Below, in pieces: positions 26,472 to 36,444 of a DNA stretch of 64,000 nucleotides (position 1 is the first letter of the stretch; every line of letters begins with the position of its first letter). The notes below the pieces were generated by a model that was given only the letters and a program-made list of their open reading frames with translations, made no database searches and was not told the DNA's origin. The position numbers and the translations under genes are program-made. This DNA is from Acanthaster planci (Eukaryota > Echinodermata > Asteroidea > Valvatida > Acanthasteridae). The DNA lies in NCBI RefSeq assembly GCF_001949145.1, contig NW_019091390.1, positions 1,357,551 through 1,421,550 on the forward strand. Reading direction: 5' to 3'.

Positions 26472-26659
26472 TTAACCTTAACCTTCCCTAACCACACAGA
26501 ATTGAACGTCAGTAAAGTGTGTAAATTTGTGGCACTGGGTACTGTACCCCTAAACTACTTGTGCTTTAACCCTAACCTTCCTTAACCACACAGAATTGAA
26601 CACCAGTAAAGTGTGTGAATTTGTGGCACTGGGTACTGTACCCCTAAACTGCTTGTGCT
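26472..26659. repeat. 94-bp tandem duplication upstream of NUP155
   Basis: Two adjacent 94-bp units start at 26472 and 26566, each beginning TTAACC and ending ...ACTGTACCCCTAAACT.CTTGTGCTT. They differ at only a few positions. They sit 150-340 bp upstream of the NUP155 start codon, either in the 5' UTR/first intron or in the promoter. Confidence 0.9.
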
Positions 26660-27499
26660 TTAACATGGGTTCAGGCATACCCAAAATAAACAGAGTTCAA
26701 CAGTTTTTGCGCACAGTTTACCATATGGTGTTGGAATTTGTGTGAATGGGCATGGTTCCAAGTAAATCACTCCGGGGAGTTAGGGTTAAAGAAAGAGTTC
26801 AGTGTCCTGCTACCATCCAAGACCTTGTGCACGGAGTCTACGGTGTCAAGGTGTCTGCAGACAGAACATAATGCTTTTCATTACACAATGCATTGGTTTT
26901 AAGTACAAGACGGCAAATGTGCGCAAGTGATTGGGCAGGGCAAGCTACTATTTTAATGTTCAAACTGATCAGGAGGCCAGCTACAGATCAGGAGGTCAGG
27001 GTGATAGATCCGCGTAATCCAGCATGTCCAGCTTTATCATTGTACGCATTGCGCTGTCGCTATTCGTGATCATGACCAGATCACCAGATGACTGCTTTAT
27101 TGCATAGGCCTGTAAATGATCACTCACCTTTCGCTGGGCCAAGAGAATGAACATCCCAGAATTCTGTCCCAAAACTTGTGAAATCCATTCATTATCCATT
27201 ATTTGGACAAGTCGGTGTACCGTACACTGATTAAACAGTGCTTGGACAAGCACTGACTAGCTCTCAGTCCATCTTGCATCATGCTGTGATAAATTTTTAT
27301 TTAAGTGTGTGACGTTTTTGATTGATTTTGTGAACTCTTGATTACTGTGCTGCCATTTTTTGCCATTTCCAACAGAAAAGATAATGATTTTTCTTGAAAA
27401 ATGAACGTTTTGAAATAATGAATAAATTTTTGGCAGCCGTTTCATTTTCAGCAGTTATACCAGTATGCGGGCAGACATTGTGGCGTGAGCATGTGCGGT

Positions 27500-27590
27500 G
27501 GACAGAATTCTCGCGGTTTGGATGTCACTCACTGAGTCTCAATTCTTCTCAATCTCTCTGATTGGTCAATTGGCGGCTATTCCATATTTC
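27500..27590 (-). promoter_or_regulatory. Candidate NUP155 promoter (paired CCAAT boxes)
   Basis: On the minus strand GCCAATTGACCAATCA (near 27564-27580) gives two CCAAT boxes in the orientation of NUP155, followed by CGCGAGAAT near 27510. CCAAT pairs are usual in housekeeping promoters. The start codon is 1.2 kb away, so a 5' UTR intron would be needed. A second possibility is the CpG-richer segment near 28370-28520 (GCCGCCATTC, TCTCGCG). Confidence 0.3.
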
Positions 27591-27738
27591 ACACTCCAAA
27601 CTCAAAGGGAAAAAATAGCGTTCCAGTCTGGGGAAAATCTGAATTATTGATTACACTCCTAACCTTCATCAAGTTCATAATCTTTACATCAATAGGCTAT
27701 GGCATGCCCGAATTTTCACTATTTATGCACTTACCCAT

Positions 27739-27799
27739 AACTGTGGGGTCCAACATCTGCCCCGCTCCCATTAACGGGAGCAGGGTGGACCCCACAGTT
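27739..27799. repeat. Hairpin-forming inverted repeat
   Basis: AACTGTGGGGTCCA at the left end and TGGACCCCACAGTT at the right are exact complements. A second stem of GCTCCC against GGGAGC closes over the loop ATTAAC. The left arm has 7 extra bases. It looks like a tiny foldback element or structured site. Confidence 0.8.
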
Positions 27800-27996
27800 C
27801 TGGGGGCATTATGCGCTGTGAATATCTCCCACACAGCTCAAAACAGGGTTCAGCTATTTTCATCATAATGCAGCAAAAAAGGAGGAAAACATGCAAATCC
27901 TTGTACAAAGTGAACGGAGAGTTGCCCCTTTCATGGCTTTGCCCCGCCGCGAGTGCAATAGGCAATGATAGGGCCTAAATCGCGGTCCGAGGTCAT

Positions 27997-28044
27997 GGAG
28001 GTTGTTCCATTTACCGGTACTGTGGACATAATGGAACAACCTCC
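27997..28044. repeat. 14-bp inverted repeat with 20-nt loop
   Basis: GGAGGTTGTTCCAT is followed after 20 nt by its exact complement ATGGAACAACCTCC. Flanking CGGTC/GACCG extend the palindrome outside a small bulge. Confidence 0.8.
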
Positions 28045-29104
28045 GACCGCAAGAATGGCCAGGCTTGGCAAAGGGCTTACATGTACATGTAGGTCCTACT
28101 CTTAGGCCTAATCACATTGACATGATGACACTGGTTCACCGTGACCATGGATTATGATGGAGGAAGGCTTCCGCCATGGTTCACTCACCGATCATTTACT
28201 TTTCATAAATCATTTACTTTACATCACAACGTCAATATACCTTGCTCTGTGCGATTCTTCATCAAGATTGTCAACCTGAACTTGGTCAATCACTGCGTTT
28301 GCACACTAGGTAGGCCTAGCAAGTACCGATACAAAACGAAGCACGACACTCCATGACATGAATGCCGCCATTCTTATATTCTCGCGTAACTCGCGGCACA
28401 CAGCAATGAGCGCGAAGCGCGGTGTGTAAAACGTGCAGTGCAGGATGACGACTCATGAGTATGGCGCCCTCTATAGATATCTGGCCGGGCAATAAGGTAG
28501 TACATTCGCTGCCCGCGTTACGGTGGTTTTAAAGGGACGTGAAGGAAAAACATTGTCGTCAAACAACGGAATTATACGTTGAAGGAACAACAAAATTTTG
28601 GATCAAAACCTGCAGCTGTTGGGGAAAATTTCATTCGAATCTTGAAAACGTGTTAGTATTGTAAAATTTTCATTCGAGCCGTAAAAGATGTTCGGTCCAC
28701 AAGATTTCATTCGGTTTTGGGGAATGCAACCGAAATGTGAGAGAATTGTTTTTTGTTAATAACATGAAATTTTTTTCCCATTAAAAAAACGCACTCCGTT
28801 TCTCTGAGAACATGTTCCAATCACTTTGCTTCGTTCACAGTCTCGCGGTAGGTATCCTTGTAAAAATCGCTCTGGTTTCTAAACACGGCTGTTTATTGAG
28901 AGACCACGTGTTTTGTCCGATCAAAAGAAAACCAATTCTCTTTTTTAATTTAGCGGAATTCCTTATTCGCATGCGTGTATACATGTACATGTAGTCAACG
29001 GGCCTTATAATGTAGGTCGGTAGACCAATAAAAAGTTCAAATTGTCCGAGGTAAATGCTATCTGTTTATAAATGACTCAGAGCGAGATCTGTGACGGAAC
29101 CGCG

Positions 29105-29112
29105 TATAAAAA
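29105..29112 (+). promoter_or_regulatory. TATA box of gene A
   Basis: TATAAAAA lies 74-81 bp upstream of the gene A start codon, in the sequence CGCGTATAAAAATT. The spacing would give a short 5' leader of about 50 nt. Confidence 0.65.
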
Positions 29113-29185
29113 TTACAACCTAGCCATCACTGCTATTCTGTCATCCTCAATTTTGGCACCGTTTAACAACACACTGTTTACAAAG

Positions 29186-32100
29186 ATGCATAAGACACTG
29201 CTCCTTCTCGCGCTGTTCTTGCGGGCTGCGGAAGGCAACTGGGATGGTGATGGCAGTGACTCGGACCCAGCCATAGCAAATATGGTAGGTTCATTCTTTG
29301 GTTCCACTTCTTTTCAGAATTTCGTCATTCCGGTAAAATAATGCTTACTTGAAAGTGATGGGGGTGCCCAAGCAGAGGTCACTCTACTCTGCTCAGAGGA
29401 ATGTCCTGGAAATAATAGAATAACGGACATGAAAAGCAGAGAACAAATTCCCTAAATGGTAAAATATCATCTGAGTGTGCTTTCAAGGCCAATTTCAAAA
29501 ATTTGGTGAGGAGATACGGGTACACGCTTCGTTCATTTTCTCGTGAATTGGAAGGCGTGCTAAAGTTAAATATTGGACTAAACCGAATATGCAAGTTTGA
29601 AACAACATACTGCAGTCTACATTTGAAAAAAGGATGTTGTGAATAGTCTTTGCACGTGGTTGCACTCGTGTCACGTTGTTAATTCATGTGGGAACATTAC
29701 AACATTATTGATTCAAATTAAGGCTGGCGCCGCGAACAAACTGGGTTATGCTAGGTGAATTATATTACAAACAAAGCACTGACCACAATGAAATTATCAT
29801 CGCTAGCGTAACAAACTATTATACTGTGCTCGTGAATGGCTCTTCAAACAGAATAAAAAAAATCTGCTGATGTAATTTCGGAATCTAATTCCACATTTAA
29901 GCCTAAAGCAAAGAATACTTACAAAGTAGCATCAACTTTCCAGCGAACTTGGGTCACAAAATAAATTTTTGTTACCCCCAAAAGAGCAGGGGCGGAATCT
30001 GACCACCAACATGCTTTCCAATATTATCGAAGGGCTTTTTCTCACAAGCTAAGCCTTACAGGATTTGTTTGCGGTCATTTTGATACCACCTTTGTGAAAA
30101 TTGAGGATATACCATCCTCACGCAGCGCCCATTTTCCGAGACAGGTCAGCCAAAAAGCTGTGTACTTTTCCACTGCCGCGCTAAATGTGACCTGAACTTC
30201 AAATTATCGTAACAACAGAACTATCCTTCAGATTGGAAACTTAGCAATTTTGTACTAGTGAAGAGTGTCTCTATATGAACGCACTGTTTAGACAAAATCG
30301 GGCACGGGACAGCCGACATCTTGCAATGGGGAGGGTGGATTCGGGGGGCGGAGTCAACTCTTCCATCTGTGAGATTGTCCAAAATAACTCTGGTCTCTTA
30401 AGGTTAGATCAAGCTAGAAAGCCTATTGTCGTAAAAAAGCTTATAGGTGATAGGCTGTACAGAAATGTTTCAAAGATATCTAGATTCCACTACGGATCTT
30501 AAAGACAAAGGTTTCGAGTTTTGCCTACACGGTCACCAGCGGTGTACCCGCCTTTGGGTGTGTATACATGGGTGTGTGTGTGGGGGGGGGAAAGTAAAAA
30601 GCAAATGTGGCTTTGGGCTCATTCAACAAAAAAATTTAAAAGCCTTACTTACAGTCCTGACATCCTTGCTTTTATTTGCTGGTGTTGTTTTCTTAGGTTT
30701 TGGTGTTAATATTTGATGAATATACTTACTTTCTTTATTTCTCAACTATAAAGTATTCTTGATAAAACAGGGCGGAGGGGGGGGGGCAGTTGCCCCCCGC
30801 TGGACACGCCACTACAAGTCATTGGTTCATTTTAAATCGACTTCCAAATTGTAGGTCCACAAACTTGTCAGCCAGCAACAAATAATAATATTTGTTATCA
30901 GTGTCAGAGTATAGCATGAAGATGGCTCATAAACAAAATTCTATCATTGGAATTATGAGTATTCCTTTGCCGTCCTTGGGCCTTTTGTGACATATGGTGG
31001 CTTCTAAAAATAAACATTTTATGGACACTGCTCAACCTTCAGTCGCGTAGGTACATCGTATTTTGTATGCCGAAAAATACAAAGCGTCCATTTTGTGCAT
31101 GACATAAGGTGGTGTAAAAATACAAGTTTTATGGATTTTATTCTGCCTTCAGTTGCGCAGGCGTAGTTGTGGCACCTAGAGCGTAACCAGGGCTCTCGTG
31201 GCAGGGGGCCGAACGGGGCAGCTGCCACGGATGTTACGCGGGGCACAAAACCTAGTCAGTTCCTGATATTACTGTTTCTTTTGTTTTCCAAATTTCCAGT
31301 GGGTGGGTGGTGGACTGGGGGCGACTTTTATGAGGAAGGGTGGAGGCGTACGCGGCTAGCTTGCGTAGTGAAGAAATAAACTGTCCGTTTTGACATAAAG
31401 TTATATTCAGTTAAGACTGGGGTCTCTGCACTAGACTTGTAAAACCTTACATTAAGACGGCCAAATTATGGCCTTTTCATTATTCCCTTTTTGAGTGCTT
31501 TTAAATACCTTTTGGTTGTTAGCAGATCCGAAAATTCTTCACAGTCAGCCTTAAGTTTTTCTAACCACAAAAAGTTGGGGAAGGGGGGGGATTCAATAGC
31601 CCACCCCCGCGTAAAAAGTGAGGGGATATTTATCCCCTCATCCCTTTGGATTTTGCCATGCCGTCCATAACACCAAGGCTGCCGGTGTATGATTCTAAAG
31701 GTTCTGAGTTTCCTCATTACAACGCATTTATATCAATTTGCACTGAATTAGACTCACGAAACGAGCGACGTCTGACGTCAAGGTATGCGACAGTTACTCT
31801 GTCACACCAGGAAAAAAGTCTTGATAAACATTTATCATTTGTATGAAACATTATATTTGTGTTTCCAACAGGGCTTTTTTGTCCACAATATGACATGCAA
31901 CGAATACGGAACTGTTTGCCAGCACTGCAAGAAAGTAGAGTATTATGGAAAAGCCTATTTGGGTATGTGATTTTGTCTCTGTCCAGTTCCGCTCAGTGAG
32001 ATCTTGTATCTTCCCAGTTTCGCTTGGTTGGTCTTAAGGCATCCAATTTCATCTTATTTTAGTAACGTCTGTTACAATAATTGTTTACCGGAGTACAGAC

Positions 32101-33911
32101 CATCTTTCGTCTTTCCAGGGCGAATGGAATATTACGTGAGTTGTGATTTTTTTAACTTGAGCTATTGCCATAAGTGTTGGGTGGTAGCAGTCACAGGTAA
32201 ATGTGTCTTAACTCTTGTTTAACTGTTCGTCGGTAGCGAATCGAGAAAATGATTTTTAGAGCGCTACGTTGACCATCCATTGCAAAATTTGCCACTAGGG
32301 ATGCCGTCATGTATCGACAAGGTAACGGACTTGAGAATTTTACGGGGAAACAAATCTGAACAGATCTGGCACAAAACTCTCCAGTTTTTCCTTTGTTTCG
32401 AATGTATCGAAAAAACTTCTCTTATTGATGCGTAGGCTATAATTCGGTTTGTCATCATAACACAGGCATTATGTGGATTAAGAAATTGCACTTGTCTTGA
32501 TTTTATTTATGATAAATGGGGTTGGATGCTTTCTCCAAAGTTGCTTCGATGAATTGCCACACATTTGTTGGGACATTATTTGACTCACTTGTGAAAGTTC
32601 CTCTTTCTAGACAACGAAGTACTGCTTATTTGTATTCTATTTATGTGAGTCTAAAAATTGTCTGGATTAATCGACAGCTGTTGCCGAATATAAGGCGGAT
32701 CCTTACACCTTCCAGTGTGGCATTGAAGACGGAACAAATGACTGGAACTTCAATTTTGGTCAAGGTGAGGTTGGATGCTTCGGTTTGATTTCATCTCACT
32801 CGTGTATCCTCATCCTTTTTGAAGCTGCGCGTGAGGGGACAGGCGTCGCTACACCCTCAATACTCATGCACGATCGAGCAGAAGGGCCCCCTCACAAGTT
32901 GAACAGATCCATGCTGGCTGTTTTGTTGGCAGCGACGCGAACGCAGCGCACGCTTTTCATAGTCGTTCGTTAACCGGCGAAGTGCAGTTCCACCAACGGG
33001 ACTGGTCCCCCCCCGTCCGTATTGTATAGGGACCGATAGCTAGCTGTGGTTTAACCTGTGCGATTGGCCCTGTCAAGTTGGATGCCGAATATTCGAGTTT
33101 CTTATCAGGTAAATAGCAATACCTTGACATGAAATGCGTTTCAGCGGGGAGACAAAACACAAAACAAGTACCTTTCCTTGCTAAGCCTCTGCTGATCAAA
33201 GTGTGGTGTAATTCATTTTTAAAAAATTATCATTGATAAATTTTTACGGCATTTTATTTCAAACCAGTGGTTATTGTGTTAAATTTTAGATAAACGAGCA
33301 ATTTGTGGTGAACTTATTTTCCGTAACGAAGAAGAAAAAGCACAATATACTAACCGCTTGCTCCTACTTGATTTGTGCATTGCCGCCCCGGCACGACTCT
33401 GCCAGATTCATAACCAGCTACCGCTCCCGACATTCGGAGGACGTCTGTAGACGTCTGGAGACTACGTACAAGACGGGAACCAGTCTACCATCCAAGGAGC
33501 CACCGTTGCTTGGTGCGCACTCTTTTGGTTGCGCGTGGGGTTTATACATGCCAGTCAAATTTCCTGACGTCTGGGTATTTTGTTACCGTAGAAAACGACA
33601 GATCAAAGAGATCATGTCACGTGACTCTCTGTTTACATGTGTTGAACATAATGCACCATGTCTCTCTCCCCCATCTCTCGTTCTAATCCACAGAGGACCC
33701 GTCCGAACTGTATCGATGGTGCGACAGTATTGAGGGACGAGTGAGCAAGGTCATCAGCATGAAAATGAGATACACGTTGTGCGCCGAGAACATGTTTAGT
33801 GGCATTTCAGTACCGAGCGATTGTCCTCGCCCCGTAGCTTTGGTCACGTTTGACGCTCATCTTGCTGACGAGAAAATACAAGGCCAGCAACTGCTGTTTT
33901 GCCTGCCCTAG
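29186..33911 (+). CDS. Gene A: small secreted cysteine-containing protein, array member 1 (unknown family)
   Basis: Exons 29186-29284, 31872-31962, [2b 32119-32196], 32678-32764, 33694-33911; phases 0,1,(1),1. Exon 1 gives a signal peptide (MHKTLLLLALFLRAAEG) and then NWDGDGSDSDP. Exon 2 has G-F-F-V-H-N-M-T-C, a second C and C-Q-H-C; N-M-T is an N-glycosylation sequon. Exon 3 carries ADPYTF, an extra Cys and D-W-N. Exon 4 has YRWCD, LCAEN, CPRPVALV and GQQLLFCLP, then TAG. The product is 164 aa without exon 2b and 190 aa with it. A TATA box lies at 29105 and AATAAA at 34119. It is the most diverged member together with B. All introns end in AG. I know no named family with this pattern. The signal peptide implies secretion; the function is unknown. 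Confidence 0.85.
30985..31165 (+). repeat. Imperfect tandem duplication in gene A intron 1
   Basis: Two related stretches of about 60 bp (AAAATAAACATTTTATGGACACTG...CCTTCAGTCGCGTAGG near 31004-31053 and AAAATACAAGTTTTATGGAT...CCTTCAGTTGCGCAGG near 31117-31162) lie about 110 bp apart. G/C-rich GGGGCAGTTGCCCC and GGGGCAGCTGCC ends nearby (30785 and 31215) suggest decayed mobile elements. Confidence 0.5.
32119..32196 (+). other. Extra exon 2b of gene A, likely duplicate of exon 2
   Basis: Lies between CTTTCCAG and GTAAATG and is 78 nt long with phase 1 on both sides, so including it keeps the frame. It reads G-R-M-E-Y-Y-V-S-C-D-F-F-N-L-S-Y-C-H-K-C, repeating the exon 2 pattern of one Cys, 6-7 residues, then C-x2-C. 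The N-L-S adds a second possible glycosylation sequon. I see no counterpart in genes B to E. It could be constitutive, alternative or a decayed duplicate. Confidence 0.6.
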
Positions 33912-34118
33912 GCTGATAATATAAGGCTTCGCGATCAGGTCATGGCTGGCACCAGATTTTCATGTAGGATAGATTGAATTATGTGCCATTTATTTAAGCT
34001 ATATTGAGAAATGAAATTGATATATTCATCAATTTTTACCGTTTTCTGGGGAAAGAAAATCTGGCATCAAGCTGCTTTCTCCAGTTGCTCAAATTTCATC
34101 TTCGTTAAAGTATAATGC

Positions 34119-34124
34119 AATAAA
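34119..34124 (+). terminator. Polyadenylation signal of gene A
   Basis: AATAAA 208 nt downstream of the gene A stop codon; it is the first canonical signal after the gene. Confidence 0.5.
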
Positions 34125-34189
34125 TTTTTCTTAGACATACGTTTTCTGCCACTTTTTACACTTCTCCGATGTAAGAAAACGCTTTACGT

Positions 34190-34527
34190 TAATAATAATA
34201 AAGAAATAATAACAAACACTTGTATAGTGCCATCTATCTAGTAAACTATTCCGAGGCGCTGTATTATCATTATCCCTGCACATTGGGCTCACACTTCATC
34301 TGAAAAAACATCTCAGCTCCCTGGGGAGTCCGGTGCTGCCATTTCGGCGCAAACGAATAGACATAACCGTGTCTGCCCTCACAGGTACCCATTTACTCCT
34401 GGGTGGAAAGAGTCACATGGGGGTAAAGTGACTTGCTCAAGATCACAACATGCTGCCACCAGCTGGGTTAGAACCCCTGACCCTATGATCAGAAGCTACA
34501 AACTCTAACCACTAGGCCACGCCTCTC
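34190..34527 (-). repeat. tRNA-derived SINE
   Basis: Read on the minus strand it begins with GGCGTGGCCTAGTGGTTAGAG (A box, near 34504-34523). About 30 nt further a B box GGTTCTAACCC lies at 34465-34475, then a body shared with 11568-11740, and an A/T-rich simple tail (TTATTATTATT) at 34190-34210. This head, body and tail order is typical of tRNA-type SINEs. Confidence 0.85.
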
Positions 34528-35654
34528 ACGTTCCTGTTGGGTTAAATGCAGTGCTAGTGCCCTTTTTTAAAAACTTAAAATTAACCATGCTTTGCTGGAC
34601 AACTGAGGGCGTTGTTACTGCGATATGGAAGACATACTTCAGTGCATAGGTACTATGTGCAAATTGTGAACCCAGGTGTTACTTACTGAAGACATAAGCC
34701 TATCTGAGTAAAGGATTAATTGATGCTCACTTATTGCTATGCAGATAAACAACAATGAATCAGCAAAGAAGAAAAAATTATCGCAGTCTACAAAATGCTT
34801 GACTTTTTTGTGTACAAACCAATGTAAAATTGAGGCTTTCTTCCTGGGACGACATCAGTGGGAGACTTTGAGACGGATGGTGGCGGCATACTAACCGGTG
34901 GTCCTTTTTCGCAGTTGAGCTCGTGCTCAGAACTAACGCGCATGCCTAGAACTGCTCGCGCATGCCCACATCAATCGAAAAGGACCGTTGTGTCTGCCCG
35001 TTGAAAATAAGGTTAGTTGAGAACATTTAAGGTGCATACTTTTTGAAGGTTTATGTCAAAACAAATTGGTTACGGCTATCCTTCAAGCATTACTATTGTG
35101 CATACTATGAGAAAAACGTGAACGTTTTATTAAAAATAACATTATTTAGGAGAGATAGAGAATTTATTTTCTGTAGCAGAAAACGTTTCGATCAAGCTTA
35201 TAATTTTGTCACTACGAGAGAAGTTTTTCACAGCATTTTTCCTTTACTGGCGAAAGAAACATTTCAGGTATGGAAACACAAACATGTACTAGTATTCCGT
35301 AATTCATGTTCAAAAGCCGAGATCTTGGGTGCATTTTCAATAAATGGTTTTGATAATGCTCTGCTTGTTTGAATGATAAGAGTGTACTAACCTGTTGCCA
35401 TGTACTTTTAAACTTATTTCTGCTGGTCAAATAAGACCTTTACATTCACACACAATGAGAAATGTCTTCAAAAGAGTTATTAGAGGGATGCGTCATCAAA
35501 AAGTTGCAGTACACTGCACGCTCAACTATTGCTATCAAGGAACCCTGTCCGAATCGCTTGACCGCGCCATGAAATTACGCACAGGTCGATGATTGTGGCT
35601 ATACAGTCACTTTCTAAGCAGCTGTGTGAAATTTCAGTGTGCAGCTAATTGCCT

Positions 35655-35915
35655 AATTGCGCAAAAGCCCAAACCCAGAGCTCAATAACCAAAACCGAAC
35701 ATTCAAACCAATACCCCTGAAAGCAAAAGCACACAAAAAAACTTAAACCCAACATCTAACACCCCAAGCCGAAAACCCCACACCCATAACCCCAAACCCA
35801 ACGCCCAACAACCAAGACCCCAAACCTATCATTCAATATTCATAATCCAAACCCCCCTCCTAAAAATCGCAAACCTGCAAATCCCCCAATAAAACAATAA
35901 CAAAAAATTAAAACC
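35655..35915 (+). repeat. A/C-rich degenerate telomere-like tract
   Basis: About 260 bp on the plus strand is almost free of G and T runs and is made of AACCC/AACCCC/CCAAAC words (CCAAACCCAACGCCCAACAA and similar). It is degenerate and not a clean TTAGGG array. Confidence 0.6.
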
Positions 35916-36046
35916 CTGTAACAGCAATATAGTAGACATCTCTTTTCGAGTGTTTTCGACTAAAGTTTCACGCATTCAACTTGACACGTTCAAAGTTAGA
36001 TATTACAGCTTACGCTTTCACTGGAAAGCATATGCTCAATACTAGC

Positions 36047-36203
36047 ATTTCACAATAGTGCGCCTCCAAGAGTTTACAACTCGTGGGCCAATCACAGTGC
36101 GTGAAATCTGTTGACCCAATGCGCGTTTGGAAAGGGTCGACAAATTTCGCTTATTGTGATTGGCCAACTCCTTTCAAACTCTTGGAGGTGCATTATTGTG
36201 AAT
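36047..36203. repeat. Palindromic MITE, copy 1
   Basis: The left end TTTCACAATAGTGCGCCTCC(AAGAGTTT) is answered at the right end by AAACTCTTGGAGGTGCATTATTGTGAA. Inside are GGCCAATCACAGTGCG and AATGCGCGTTTGGAAAGGGTCGACA. Same family as 40540-40700 and 44730-44848. It lies just upstream of gene B. Confidence 0.85.
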
Positions 36204-36314
36204 CGCCCGTATTGGTATGCGATTCACGACAGAGCGAATTACAATAAGACTGTTGAATAATGTGCATAATTATAAACGGGCCATCGTTTTGCACTCACGG
36301 TTAATAAGCCTGAA

Positions 36315-36322
36315 TATATAAA
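36315..36322 (+). promoter_or_regulatory. TATA box of gene B
   Basis: TATATAAA lies about 125 bp upstream of the gene B start codon, between the MITE and the gene. No upstream block like that of genes C to E is visible here. Confidence 0.5.
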
Positions 36323-36444
36323 CTATAATGATAGTCGGTCTACTTTTGAAATGTGTATACCTTCAGCACAACTTAGCGTTATGAACGTCAACAACCACTG
36401 AATCCGCCATAGCCCGACATAATCTACCAAACTCTGACGCAACG

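Larger units (their letters stand above)
26321..29185. other. Spacer between NUP155 and the secreted-protein array
   Basis: Divergent spacer. It contains the tandem duplication, the two inverted repeats, ACATGTACATGT runs at about 28079-28090 and 28981-28992, and a CpG-richer part near 28370-28520. The minus-strand open frame at 26996-27253 has no family resemblance and no supported splice sites, and I do not call it a gene. Confidence 0.5.
33912..36444. other. Spacer between genes A and B
   Basis: Contains the gene A 3' region, the SINE, an A/C-rich low-complexity tract and a MITE. The plus-strand open frame at 35043-35372 is A/T-rich and resembles nothing I know, so I leave it uncalled. 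Confidence 0.5.

Noticed and set aside
26996-27253. 85-codon minus-strand open frame upstream of NUP155
   Set aside because: No splice sites, no family resemblance, and NUP155 already has its start at 26320 with an in-frame stop before it.
4391-35915. CRISPR-like or direct-repeat arrays
   Set aside because: The repeats are contiguous minisatellite or low-complexity tracts without unique spacers, in a eukaryotic genome.
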